Program-made: the position numbers and the translations under genes | Assembly: GCA_020634395.1 (NCBI GenBank) | Contig: JACKBU010000031.1 | Span: 1-49,667 of the forward strand | Direction of reading: 5' to 3' | DNA: 49,667 nt | From: Ardenticatenaceae bacterium | GTDB taxonomy: Bacteria; Chloroflexota; Anaerolineae; Promineifilales; Promineifilaceae | Shown: piece by piece, positions 32,809 through 41,316 of the stretch | How positions within the stretch are numbered: position 1 is the stretch's first letter | Layout of the letters: every line of letters starts with the position of its first letter | The notes under the pieces: model-generated | The model's input: only the letters and a program-made list of their open reading frames with translations | Databases searched by the model: none | What the model was told of the DNA's origin: nothing

Positions 32809-34023
32809 ATGTTCCGAAAAATTTTCGCCCTGGCCTGGAAAGATACCATCATCCGCTTTTCCAGCCGTTCAGAACTCCTTTTCTTCTTGATATTGCCTGT
32901 GGTCTTCACCGTGCTGCTCAGCGGCGGTGTGGGAGAAGACCAAAACAGCGACAACCGCATCCCCTTGCTGGTGGTCAACGAAGACGACAGCGAACTGGCC
33001 AGCACCCTGGTAGACGCCCTGGCCGCCTCCGACGTGGTGGGCATCAACCAGCAGCCGCGCTCGGAAGCGGAACTGCTCTTTGCCGACGAGGCCGCCCCGG
33101 CGCTGCTGGTGATTCCGGCGGGATTTGGGGCGGCGGTAGTGGCGGGGGAAACGGCCGTGCTGGATCTGCGCCAACTGCCCAACAACAGCAACGCCAGCGC
33201 CGCCGACCGGGCCGTGCAAACGGCCGTCAGCCAGGTGAGTCAGCCGTGGGCGGCAGCCCGCACCAGCGTGGCGGAAGCCGGGCGGCTGGAACCCTTCGCC
33301 GACGCGGCCGCCCGGCAGGCTTACTTCCAACAAGCCGCCGCGCTGGCCAAATCGCAGCTGGCCGCCGCACCAGAGCGCGTCACCATCACCCAGCCCGAAA
33401 CGGCGCTCACCAACGCCAACGCCGACGCCTTTGACCAGGCTGCCCACCAGTCAGCCGGCCAGCTCATTACCTGGGTGTTCATTCCGCTGCTGGGCACATC
33501 GGCGCTGATGGCCTTTGAACGGCGCTACGGCACGCTGCGCCGCCTGCTGGTCACGCCAACCGGCCAGTCGACCTACCTGTTGGGCACTGTCACGGGGCAG
33601 TTCGCCACGGCCGTTGTGCAGATGGCACTGCTGATAGGCTTTTCCATTTTGGTGCTGCACGTCAGTTGGGGGCAGTCGCCGGCCGGACTGGTTATGGTGC
33701 TGCTGACCTTCGCGCTCGCCTCGGTGGCGTTGGGGGTGATGCTGGGCACGTTTGTTAAAACGGAGGGACAGGCCAGCAACTTGAGCATCATGCTGGGCAT
33801 GTCGATGGCTCTGCTGGGCGGCTGCTGGTTCCCCATTGAGCTGTTCCCGCCGGCCGTACAAACGGCCGTACACGTTCTGCCCACCACCTGGGCCATGCAG
33901 GGCCTGTCCGATCTGGTGCTGCGCGGCGCAGACGTGGCCCAGATTTTGCCGGAAACGGCCGTGCTGACCGCCTTTGCCATTCTGTTCTTTGTGGTCGGTA
34001 GTCTGCGGAAATTTCAGCCTTAA
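32809..34023 (+). CDS. ABC-2-type exporter permease 2
   Basis: A 404-aa paralogue of the preceding permease with the same layout: N-terminal KIFALAWKDTIIRF and helix, an extracytoplasmic loop (about 45-230) with PLLVVNEDDSELASTLVDAL, and a C-terminal helical bundle. ATG 32809 aligns with the start of its paralogue and has GGAGGT nearby, though only 3 bp away. ATG 32791 or a GTG at 32752 overlapping the previous stop are alternatives. Five ACGGCCGT copies lie inside. Confidence 0.86.
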   Translation: MFRKIFALAWKDTIIRFSSRSELLFFLILPVVFTVLLSGGVGEDQNSDNRIPLLVVNEDDSELASTLVDALAASDVVGINQQPRSEAELLFADEAAPALLVIPAGFGAAVVAGETAVLDLRQLPNNSNASAADRAVQTAVSQVSQPWAAARTSVAEAGRLEPFADAAARQAYFQQAAALAKSQLAAAPERVTITQPETALTNANADAFDQAAHQSAGQLITWVFIPLLGTSALMAFERRYGTLRRLLVTPTGQSTYLLGTVTGQFATAVVQMALLIGFSILVLHVSWGQSPAGLVMVLLTFALASVALGVMLGTFVKTEGQASNLSIMLGMSMALLGGCWFPIELFPPAVQTAVHVLPTTWAMQGLSDLVLRGADVAQILPETAVLTAFAILFFVVGSLRKFQP

Positions 34024-34170
34024 GGGGAGATCGAAACCTGGGGACTGGCGGTCCCCAGGTTCAGCAGATCGAAATCTTCGCCACGAACCACCCAAAATTA
34101 GGCGCTTGATTCGAGAAATTCGTGTCATTCATGGCAGTCGTTACACCTACCGAACCGCCAGTCTTACGCA

Positions 34171-35211
34171 TCAGTAACGTCCACCAGAGCGAGAGGTCAG
34201 GAAACCAAAACTGACGAAGATCACGCCCAGCAGCAGCAAACTGCCGGCCTGCCACAACATGCGGCGGCCCCACAGCACGGCCAGGGAATAAATCCCCTGC
34301 CGCAAAAATGAACCCCACACGGCCGTTGCGCCGGCAGCCGCATCCGGGATAACGGCCGTTCTGACCAGCCACGTACCCACCGCCGGCAGCAGGACGGCCA
34401 GCAGCAGACCCAACAACCCGGCAGCCGCCATCGGCACGCCCCACCAATAGCCCCAGCCCGCCGCCGAACGCACCGCCAGCAGCAAAATCAGCAGCAGGCA
34501 GGCCAGCGGCAGCAGCCACAACCGCCACGCCTTACCCGCCAGGGCATACCACTGCTGCAAGCGGTGCAAAGTTGCCAGTTGGCCGGGAGTCAGCATCGCT
34601 TCAGACAGCAGGGGGATGCGCACCACGGCCATTTCCCCCACAATCTGCGGCAGGACGGTACTACTGACCACGCTAAACAACTGCACCGCCAGCTCCTCGG
34701 CCGGGATGCCCGGCGGCACGCACGTTGGCAGCGTGCCGGACGTCAGATCAAACGAGGAGAGATCGGTGCAGGTGGGCAGGCTTTGCACAATCGACAACAC
34801 CGCCTGCCGCCCCACTTCACCCTGCCACTGGGCCAGCACCGGGCTGACGTCCACCGCCACCACCGCCTGGGCCGGGTCGCCAGTTTCCAGGTAATCGAGC
34901 AGCGCGTCGACGGCCGTATCCGTCACTTCCGCCAGCCAATCGGGCGGCAGGGTCGCCAGGACGGTCTCGGCCAGTACGGCCGTGTCCAGTTCCGGCACAG
35001 GCAGCCCCTGCGCCCGCGCCTGCTCCTCCACCACCCCGGCAATGACGGTGGGCAGTGTGTCGCGCAGCAAATCATCCAGGGCCAGCGCCTCTTTCAGCGC
35101 CGCCCGGTTGGTGATGACGTGTGCGCCGTTCACCAGCAGCAGGGCAAAAACGGCCGTCGCCACAAATAAACCCGCCACAACAGCGGCCAAAGCGTTCAGG
35201 CAACCACGCAT
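34171..35211 (-). CDS. Multi-pass membrane protein, unknown function
   Basis: 346 aa. An N-terminal hydrophobic segment (about 5-28) anchors a large extracytoplasmic part (about 30-228, with two Cys in PTCTD and PTCVPP that could form a disulphide). It is followed by hydrophobic helices at about 232-250, 255-285 and 318-338. I do not recognise a family. It follows trmD on the same strand across the hairpin repeat at 35233-35293. It is Ala/Leu-rich with many ACGGCCGT copies, so it is resident DNA. Confidence 0.75.
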   Translation of the reverse strand: MRGCLNALAAVVAGLFVATAVFALLLVNGAHVITNRAALKEALALDDLLRDTLPTVIAGVVEEQARAQGLPVPELDTAVLAETVLATLPPDWLAEVTDTAVDALLDYLETGDPAQAVVAVDVSPVLAQWQGEVGRQAVLSIVQSLPTCTDLSSFDLTSGTLPTCVPPGIPAEELAVQLFSVVSSTVLPQIVGEMAVVRIPLLSEAMLTPGQLATLHRLQQWYALAGKAWRLWLLPLACLLLILLLAVRSAAGWGYWWGVPMAAAGLLGLLLAVLLPAVGTWLVRTAVIPDAAAGATAVWGSFLRQGIYSLAVLWGRRMLWQAGSLLLLGVIFVSFGFLTSRSGGRY

Positions 35212-35232
35212 AATCAGTCCTTTAAGGAAATT

Positions 35233-35293
35233 AGAGACTGGAGACTAGAGACTGAAGACTCTTTAAAAGCTCCAGTCTCTAGTCTTCAGTCTC
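35233..35293. repeat. GAGACT/AGTCTC hairpin repeat overlapping the trmD stop
   Basis: AGAGACTGGAGACTAGAGAC and following units pair with CCAGTCTCTAGTCTTCAGTC across an 11-nt centre, an almost complete stem of about 25 bp. The last trmD codons and stop lie inside it. It may stop trmD transcription. Same motif family as 35789-35850 and 41238-41298. Confidence 0.85.
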
Positions 35294-36064
35294 TCCCCCC
35301 TCTTGCGCCAACTGGCCCAGAAACCAGCGGTCTTCTTCGGTCAGAACGGCCGTTAGCAGCATATCCGGGCGGCGCTGCCAGGTGCGGCGCAAGGACTCTT
35401 CGCGCCGCCAGCGAGCGACGTTCGCCGCATGGCCGGAGCGCAGCACGTCGGGCACGCGCCAGCCGCGAAAGTCGGCCGGTTTGGTATAGTGCGGCCCTTC
35501 CAGCAGGCCGGTGGCGTGGCTGTCGGCCTCCGCCGCACCCTCTGCGCCCAGCACGCCCGGCAGCAGCCGCGTCACCGCGTCCACAATCACCAGCGCCGCC
35601 AGCTCGCCGCCGGTCAGCACGTAATCGCCAATGGAAATTTCGTCCGTCACCAGATGGGCGCGCACGCGCTCGTCCACGCCTTCATAGCGACCGCACAGCA
35701 GCACCAGCCGCTCGTGGCCGGCCAGTTCTTGCGCGACGGTTTGGCTAAACGGTCGTCCCTGCGGCGACATCAAAATAACCGGCATTTCCCCAGTCTCCAG
35801 TCTCCAGTCTCCAATCTCCCCTTCAGATTGGAGATTGGAGATTAGGGACTCAACGGCCGTAAAAATCGGTTCCGGCTTTAGCACCATGCCGCCGCCGCCG
35901 CCGAAGGGCGGTTCGTCGGTGACGTGGTGTTTGTCGGTGGTGTAATCGCGGATGTTGTGCAGATGGACCGTCAGTTGGCCCATCTCCTGCGCTTTTTTGA
36001 GGATGCTCTCGTTGAGGTAGGCCGGAAACATGTCCGGGAAGAGGGTGAGGATGTGGATGTGCAT
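35279..36064 (-). CDS. trmD: tRNA (guanine37-N1)-methyltransferase TrmD
   Basis: Makes m1G37 in tRNA, preventing +1 frameshifts. Deep-knot (SPOUT) fold: MHIHILTLFPDMF start, EPPFGGGGGMVLKPEP, LLCGRYEGVDERV, ISIGDYVLTGGELAAL and PHYTKPADFRGWRVPDVLRSG. Length 261 aa instead of about 240. Residues 73-93 (SLISNLQSEGEIGDWRLETG) are an extra segment encoded by an inverted repeat at 35789-35850. The last residues GGETED are also repeat-derived. The usual rpsP-rimM-rplS neighbours are missing. Confidence 0.95.
   Translation of the reverse strand: MHIHILTLFPDMFPAYLNESILKKAQEMGQLTVHLHNIRDYTTDKHHVTDEPPFGGGGGMVLKPEPIFTAVESLISNLQSEGEIGDWRLETGEMPVILMSPQGRPFSQTVAQELAGHERLVLLCGRYEGVDERVRAHLVTDEISIGDYVLTGGELAALVIVDAVTRLLPGVLGAEGAAEADSHATGLLEGPHYTKPADFRGWRVPDVLRSGHAANVARWRREESLRRTWQRRPDMLLTAVLTEEDRWFLGQLAQEGGETED
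35789..35850. repeat. AGTCTCC/GGAGATT hairpin repeat inserted in frame in trmD
   Basis: Three CCAGTCTC units and CCAATCTCC followed by GGAGATTGGAGATTAGGGAC, an imperfect stem. It is translated within TrmD as residues 73-93, between a helix and the PVILMSPQGRPFSQ strand, where orthologues have a short loop. Confidence 0.85.
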
Positions 36065-36108
36065 AGGGTAGTCGGGTGGTCAGGTAGTCAAGTGGTCAAG
36101 TGGGAAGA

Positions 36109-36207
36109 TCAAGTATCGCGTTCGCGGAAGAAGAGGTAGATGAGGGCGGCAACGGCCGTTCCGACCACCACACAGCCCACCAACAACAACAAAGCCACCA
36201 TACTCAT
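36109..36207 (-). CDS. 32-aa single-pass membrane peptide
   Basis: A short gene, MSMVALLLLVGCVVVGTAVA then ALIYLFFRERDT: one hydrophobic helix with a short charged cytoplasmic tail. AAGGAGGAG sits 7 bp before the ATG, one of the best RBSs in the window. It lies between the L,D-transpeptidase and trmD on the same strand, with 44 bp to trmD. No family is recognised. Small-protein regulator or subunit roles are only guesses. Confidence 0.55.
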   Translation of the reverse strand: MSMVALLLLVGCVVVGTAVAALIYLFFRERDT

Positions 36208-36263
36208 CTTTCTCTCCTCCTTATTCGTCCCCAGATTACACAAGTCACTCACGTTTACAAAAT

Positions 36264-36356
36264 GGGACGCTGATTTTCGCAGATGCAGCGGATGAAGGCT
36301 GCCACACATAATTTTTATCCGCGAAAATCCGCCGCATCCGTGTTTATCCGCGTCCC
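36264..36356. repeat. Inverted repeat of GGATGCGGCGGATTTTCGC-type units
   Basis: Bounded by GGGACGC (36264-36270) and GCGTCCC (36350-36356), with internal GATTTTCGCAGATGCAGCGG opposite ATCCGCGAAAATCCGCCGCATCC. It lies between the L,D-transpeptidase stop and the small membrane peptide. Related to the ATCCGTGT hairpin at 39118-39192. Confidence 0.75.
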
Positions 36357-36370
36357 ATGAATCCAACATC

Positions 36371-38014
36371 CTACGGCTGAATTTCCACGACCACGCCGGT
36401 TTCGGCCCAATTATACAGCAGTTCCGCATTGCCCGAATCGAGCAGGATGCAGCCATAGGTCACTGGATGGCCCAGGTCGCCGGTCCACAAAAGCTGCGAA
36501 CCGCCGCGCGTGGGGAAGCCGTGGAAGCCATTCATAAAATTCGACGTGGGCACCGGGCGGTAAATACCCATAAACTGCGGCATCCACAAATCCCAATTAC
36601 CCGCGTAGGCGTTGGGTTCGTGGCTCTGAATCTGGAAGATACCCGGTGCGGTGGGGCTGCTGGCAATGCCCGTACTCACCGGCCATTCCCACTTTACTGC
36701 GCCATTTTCGTACACCCAGGCCCGCTGCTGGGCCATGCTCACCACAATGCGCTTGCCCTCCACCGCCGGCAGCGGCACCATCTCGTCCGGCGACGGAATG
36801 GTCATGGTCTGGCCAACCGACAAGGTGTCCAGGCCGAGGTTGGCCTGCTGAATCCAGGGGTACGGGATGCCGTAATCGCGCCCAATGCTGGACAAAGTCT
36901 CACCGGACTGCACCACGTGCTGGCGCGGCTGATGGTAGACGCGCAGGTTGACGAAGGTGTTGTGGCTGCTGATGGCCTGGGTCACGGCCGTTCCCGCCTC
37001 GCCCACGTCCACAAACCGCTCCTCACCCAGTCCGGCCGCCTGCGCCTGCAAATAGCTTTCCACCTGTCCCTGGTCCAATGACCAGTTGAACTGCCCGGCA
37101 GCGACGGCCGCGGCGTCCACCGTCAGCCAGCCGCCCCAGGTTTCCGGGGGCAGCACCCAATCCACGGCCTGATTGGCGATGGGATCGTAGGCGTGCACGG
37201 TGATGGGCGCGGCCAGCAGCGTATTGGCCTGCTCCGCCACTGCGCTCAGGTCGGTAACGGCGGGCGGCACGGCCGTCAGCACCAAATCGAAACGGCCGTT
37301 TGCCAGCACCACCCCGGCCTGCTGCGCCAGCAAATTGAGCGACGCAGTCACGTCTACCTGGCGGCCCGGCTGGCCAGGCAGGGCCACAAAACGGCCGTTG
37401 CTGTATTCCAAGCGCGCATCTTGCGGCGCGCGGTTCAACTCGGCGGCCAGCGCATTCAGGCCACTTTCCGCCACCGCCTGGTCTAGCTGCCAGACCGGGG
37501 CGACAAGGAAACGGCCGTCATTGGCCCAAAAGTCGCGCCAGCTGGCCAGCGTGCGCCCCTGGTCGCGGGCGGCGTCGGCCGTCGCGGCAGCATCCAGCGC
37601 AAAGCCCAGGCTGGAAGGCGAAACGGCGCGGGTTTCATCCCCGGCGGCCAGGGTGATGGCTTGCGTGTCCCAGGCGGCTTGCAGGGTGGAGACGGCCGTA
37701 TCCCGGCTTTGCCCGCCCACGTCTATGTCTGCCACACTCACACGCGGCACAATCCAATCGCTCTGCCCCACAAACCAGATGCCCGCAAGGATGACTGCCA
37801 GCCCAAACAGCAGCACCAGCACGGCCGACATGGCCACGGCCAGATGCACCAGCCAGTGGGTACGGCGGCGCGACGCGGGCGGCGGGGCGGGCTGCCAGGC
37901 CTGCGTGGGATATTCGCTCAGCGGCAACGGCCGTTCGCGCTGCGGTACTTGATTCATTGGCGCCGGATAGCGCCATACAGGGTGGGAACCACCCGGAGTT
38001 TGTTTCATGGTCAT
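36371..38014 (-). CDS. L,D-transpeptidase with LysM and peptidoglycan-binding repeats
   Basis: A 547-aa wall enzyme. A Pro-rich cytoplasmic N-terminus (1-50), a signal-anchor helix (about 54-82), two VanW/PG_binding_4-like modules (about 90-330), a LysM (about 366-410, QHVVQSGETLSSIGRDYGIP) and a C-terminal YkuD domain (about 425-547). The active site has HGFPTRGG and the Cys in VTYGCILLDSGNAE (about 522). The family's S-H-G-C is T-Y-G-C here, a variant that leaves the Cys intact. It cross-links peptidoglycan 3-3 or attaches proteins outside the membrane. It is first in a minus-strand group with the 32-aa peptide, trmD and a membrane protein. The start has no strong RBS; an ATG two codons later is possible. 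Confidence 0.88.
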   Translation of the reverse strand: MTMKQTPGGSHPVWRYPAPMNQVPQRERPLPLSEYPTQAWQPAPPPASRRRTHWLVHLAVAMSAVLVLLFGLAVILAGIWFVGQSDWIVPRVSVADIDVGGQSRDTAVSTLQAAWDTQAITLAAGDETRAVSPSSLGFALDAAATADAARDQGRTLASWRDFWANDGRFLVAPVWQLDQAVAESGLNALAAELNRAPQDARLEYSNGRFVALPGQPGRQVDVTASLNLLAQQAGVVLANGRFDLVLTAVPPAVTDLSAVAEQANTLLAAPITVHAYDPIANQAVDWVLPPETWGGWLTVDAAAVAAGQFNWSLDQGQVESYLQAQAAGLGEERFVDVGEAGTAVTQAISSHNTFVNLRVYHQPRQHVVQSGETLSSIGRDYGIPYPWIQQANLGLDTLSVGQTMTIPSPDEMVPLPAVEGKRIVVSMAQQRAWVYENGAVKWEWPVSTGIASSPTAPGIFQIQSHEPNAYAGNWDLWMPQFMGIYRPVPTSNFMNGFHGFPTRGGSQLLWTGDLGHPVTYGCILLDSGNAELLYNWAETGVVVEIQP

Positions 38015-38016
38015 TT

Positions 38017-38103
38017 TGTTTGTTGGTTTGTTTGTTGGTTGGTTAGTTTGTTGGCTGAGTTTCAGCTAACCAACCCAACCAACCATCCAACCCAACCAAC
38101 CAT
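38017..38103. repeat. GTTTGTTGGTTGG / CCAACCAACC hairpin repeat
   Basis: A TTTGTTGG and GGTTGG array is followed, after GGCTGAGTTTCAGC, by CTAACCAACCCAACCAACC, giving a long imperfect stem. It lies in the divergent spacer upstream of both the L,D-transpeptidase (-) and rfbD (+). Same family as 45701-45777. Confidence 0.8.
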
Positions 38104-38271
38104 CTTTAGCTTACCCGAAAATCATCCCCCAGGATAAAGCGATTAGAATCGTTTAACCTGACGCAATGCCACCTATCGGTCACTTTTCGGCAGACGATAC
38201 GGCCGTTCCTTTGGCCCTCCCTGTTTGGCCCAGGTATAATTCGGCCAGATTTCACCTGGAGAAAAGCCTGC

Positions 38272-39114
38272 ATGAAAATTTTGCTCACCGGCCATAAGGG
38301 CCAATTGGGCACGGCGCTGATGCCCGCCCTGGCTTCTCACGAGATCAGCGGCGTGGATTTGCCGGAACTGGATATTACCGACCGCACGGCCGTGCACACG
38401 GCCGTCGCCCAAACCACCCCCGACCTCATCATCCACTGCGCCGCCCTGACCGACGTGGATGGCTGCGCCCGCAACCCGGCGCTGGCCTATCGCGTGAATG
38501 GCCTGGGCACGCAAAACGTGGCCCTGGCGGCCCAGGAATTCGGCGCAGAGATGCTGCACATCAGCAGCAACGAGGTCTTTGCCGGCGACCGGCCCGAAGG
38601 CTACGACGAGTGGGCGCCGCTGAATCCGGTGAATGGGTACGGCCGTTCCAAAGCCGCCGCCGAATTTCACGTCACCCACCTGCTCAGCCGCTTCTACATC
38701 GTGCGCCTCTCGTGGCTGTTTGCGCCAGGCGGGCGCAACTTTATCCACGCCATCCTCAAACGCGCCCGCGAAACCGGCCAGCTGCGCGTCGTCACCGACG
38801 AAGTGGCTAATCCCACTTACGTCCATGATTTAGCTGCGGCCATCGCCCAACTGAGCGAGACCCACCAGTACGGCGTCTACCACCTCACTAACGCCGGGGC
38901 CTGCTCGCGCTGGGAATTCGCCAACGAGATTTTGCGCCAGGCGGGCCTGAGCGACGTGGTCAATACGCCCATCCAGCTTAAAGATTTTCAGCGCGCTTCT
39001 ACCCCGCCGCCCTACGCCGCCCTGAACAACAACGTGGGTAAGGCGATTGACATTGAATTACGGCCGTGGCCGGAAGCCCTGGCCGCCTACATGGCCTATG
39101 AAACAAACCAATAG
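38272..39114 (+). CDS. rfbD: dTDP-4-dehydrorhamnose reductase-family protein
   Basis: A short-chain dehydrogenase/reductase making dTDP-L-rhamnose in the classic role, 280 aa. NAD(P) site GHKGQLG, LDITDRTAV, HCAALTDVDGCARNP, active-site YGRSKAAAE (Tyr/Lys) and WLFAPGGRNF. The usual S-T-D-Y-V-F reads ISSNEVF, so the first active-site Ser/Thr is kept in a changed context. GGAGAA precedes the ATG. It is alone without rfbABC here. It could serve rhamnose or a related deoxysugar for the glycosyltransferases downstream. Confidence 0.85.
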   Translation: MKILLTGHKGQLGTALMPALASHEISGVDLPELDITDRTAVHTAVAQTTPDLIIHCAALTDVDGCARNPALAYRVNGLGTQNVALAAQEFGAEMLHISSNEVFAGDRPEGYDEWAPLNPVNGYGRSKAAAEFHVTHLLSRFYIVRLSWLFAPGGRNFIHAILKRARETGQLRVVTDEVANPTYVHDLAAAIAQLSETHQYGVYHLTNAGACSRWEFANEILRQAGLSDVVNTPIQLKDFQRASTPPPYAALNNNVGKAIDIELRPWPEALAAYMAYETNQ

Positions 39115-39117
39115 ACA

Positions 39118-39192
39118 CACGGATTAAACGGATGGACACGGATTTCCACTGAAAATCCGTGTCCATCCGTCCAATCCGTGTCATCCGTGTCC
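39118..39192. repeat. ACACGGAT / ATCCGTGT hairpin repeat
   Basis: ACACGGATTAAACGGATGGA continuing to CACGGATTT, paired with AAATCCGTGTCCATCCGTCC and AATCCGTGT. A nearly complete inverted repeat starting 4 bp after the rfbD stop and ending before the RBS of the peptidase gene. Confidence 0.85.
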
Positions 39193-39205
39193 CTATCGAG
39201 GAGAT

Positions 39206-41254
39206 ATGACCCCACAAACACCACCTACCGCCGCCGTCAAGCCGCAAGAATTAACCATTCACGGCGATACGCGCATTGACAATTATTACTGGCTGCGCGA
39301 GAAAGAGAACCCAGACGTACTCGCCCACCTGGAAGCGGAAAACGCCTACACCCAGGCGATGATGGCCCACACGGCCGTTCTGCAGCAGCAGCTCTACGAC
39401 GAAATGGTCGGCCGCATTCAAGAAACCGACAGCAGCGCGCCGGTACAGCACGGCGGCTTCTACTACTATACCCGCACCGAAGCGGGCCAACAGTACGCCA
39501 TCCACTGCCGCAAGCAGGGCAGCCTGGACGCCCCGGAAGAAATCCTGCTGGACGAAAACGCCCTGGCAGCGGGCGAAGCCTACTTCCGCGTCGGCGTGAC
39601 GCGCATCAGCCCCGACCACCGGCTGCTGGCCTACACCACCGACACTGCCGGCGGCGAGCGCTACACCCTCCAGGTTAAAGATTTGACGACCGGCGAGCTG
39701 CTGCCCGACCGCGTGGCCAACGTCAGCTACTCGCTGGAATGGGGCAGCGACAACCGCACCCTGTTTTACACCGTGCAGGATGCCGCCTGGCGCGAATACA
39801 AGGCGCTGCGGCATGAACTGGGCACGGACACGGCCGTTGACCCCCTCATCTACCACGAACCCGACGAGCTGTACCGGGTCTCGCTGAACAAAACGAAAGA
39901 CGATGCCTACCTGCTGCTGGAAATCAACAGCAAAGAGACCAGCGAAGTGTGGGCGCTAGACGCCAATACGCCATCCGGCAGTTTTTTTCTGATTGAGCCG
40001 CGCCAGCGCAACCGGCGCTACAGTGTGGAACACCGCGCCGGGCAGTTTTACATCCTCACCAACGACGCCGCGCCCAATTACAAAATCGTCACCGCGCCGG
40101 TGGATGCGCCTGGTTCCACCAACTGGCAGCCCTTCATCGCCCACGACCCGGACAAGCTGCTGGAGGGGTTGGAGATGTTCGCGGGGCATGTGGTGGTGTA
40201 CGGCCGTTCGCAGGCCCTGCCCACCCTGGATATTCACGATTTTGCCAGCGGCCAATCGCGCGCCCTGACCTTCCCCGAAGCGGTCTACGCCACGCGCGGC
40301 GCGCCCAACCCCGAATTCGACCGCCGCACCTTCCGCTTCGTCTACACCTCCATGACCACCGCCGACAGCACCTATGACCTGGACCTGGACACGCTGGCCT
40401 GGATGCTGGTCAAGCAGGAACCGGTGCTGGGCGGCTACGATCCGGCCAATTATGAAACGGCGCGGGTGTGGGCCACGGCCGTTGACGGCGCACGCATCCC
40501 CATCTCCCTGCTTTACCAGAAAGGGCTGGTGCGCGATGGGCACAATCCCTGCCTGCTGTATGGCTATGGCAGCTACGGGGCCAGCATGTCGCCCGCCTTC
40601 GACCAGAAGCGGCTCAGCCTGGTGGATCGCGGTTTCATTTGGGCCATCGCCCACATTCGCGGCGGCCAGGAAATGGGCCGCGCCTGGTACGATCAGGGCA
40701 AGTTCCTGCACAAGTCCAACACCTTCACCGACTTCATCGCCTGCGGCCGTCACCTGATCGCTGAGGGCTATACGCAGCGGGCGAAGCTGGCGATCATGGG
40801 ACGCAGCGCGGGCGGGCTGTTGATTGGGGCCGTGCTGAACTTGGCGCTGGATTTGTGCCAGACGGCCGTGGCCGGCGTGCCCTTCGTCGATGTCGTCACC
40901 ACCATGCTCGACGAATCCATCCCCCTGACGGTGGCCGAATTTGAAGAGTGGGGCAATCCGAAGGACAAGACCTTTTACGAGGCGATGCTGGCCTATTCAC
41001 CTTATGACAACTTAAAAGCCGGCGTTTACCCCCACATCCTGGTCACCGCCGGGCTGAATGACCCGCGCGTGCAGTACTGGGAACCGGCCAAATGGGTAGC
41101 CAAACTGCGCACGCTCAAAACCGACGACCACCGCCTGCTCTTCAAAATCTTCATGGGCGCGGGCCATTTCAGCAGCAGCGGCCGGTATGATTATTTGAAG
41201 GACACAGCGTTTGAATATGCCTTCATTTTGGACACGTTAGAGACTAGAGACTAG
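39206..41254 (+). CDS. Prolyl oligopeptidase family serine peptidase (oligopeptidase B-like)
   Basis: An S9A cytosolic peptidase of 682 aa cleaving short peptides. The N-terminal part starts RIDNYYWLREKENPDVLAHL, followed by a seven-bladed propeller (about 75-400), then the alpha/beta catalytic domain. Ser534 lies in IMGRSAGGLLIGA, Asp in AGLNDPRVQYWEP and His in MGAGHFSSSGR (about 654). LYGYGSYGASM and AHIRGGQEMGR are the family blocks. These match oligopeptidase B (after Lys/Arg) better than prolyl endopeptidase, but specificity is not certain. Start with GAGGAG just upstream. The last residues (LETRD) and stop lie in the repeat at 41238-41298. Confidence 0.92.
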   Translation: MTPQTPPTAAVKPQELTIHGDTRIDNYYWLREKENPDVLAHLEAENAYTQAMMAHTAVLQQQLYDEMVGRIQETDSSAPVQHGGFYYYTRTEAGQQYAIHCRKQGSLDAPEEILLDENALAAGEAYFRVGVTRISPDHRLLAYTTDTAGGERYTLQVKDLTTGELLPDRVANVSYSLEWGSDNRTLFYTVQDAAWREYKALRHELGTDTAVDPLIYHEPDELYRVSLNKTKDDAYLLLEINSKETSEVWALDANTPSGSFFLIEPRQRNRRYSVEHRAGQFYILTNDAAPNYKIVTAPVDAPGSTNWQPFIAHDPDKLLEGLEMFAGHVVVYGRSQALPTLDIHDFASGQSRALTFPEAVYATRGAPNPEFDRRTFRFVYTSMTTADSTYDLDLDTLAWMLVKQEPVLGGYDPANYETARVWATAVDGARIPISLLYQKGLVRDGHNPCLLYGYGSYGASMSPAFDQKRLSLVDRGFIWAIAHIRGGQEMGRAWYDQGKFLHKSNTFTDFIACGRHLIAEGYTQRAKLAIMGRSAGGLLIGAVLNLALDLCQTAVAGVPFVDVVTTMLDESIPLTVAEFEEWGNPKDKTFYEAMLAYSPYDNLKAGVYPHILVTAGLNDPRVQYWEPAKWVAKLRTLKTDDHRLLFKIFMGAGHFSSSGRYDYLKDTAFEYAFILDTLETRD

Positions 41255-41298
41255 AGACTGGAGACTGTGAGAGACATCCAGTCTCTAGTCTCCAATCT
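41238..41298. repeat. GAGACTA/TAGTCTC hairpin repeat at peptidase stop
   Basis: TAGAGACTAGAGACTAGAGA and CTGGAGACTGTGAGAG are followed by CATCCAGTCTCTAGTCTCCA. Same family as 35233-35293 and 35789-35850. It contains the stop codon of the upstream peptidase. Confidence 0.85.
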
Positions 41299-41316
41299 CC
41301 TCTCTTCCCGCCCGCC

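Noticed and set aside
38017..38103. Possible CRISPR array
   Set aside because: Units are short, contiguous and inverted, with no unique spacers and no cas genes nearby.
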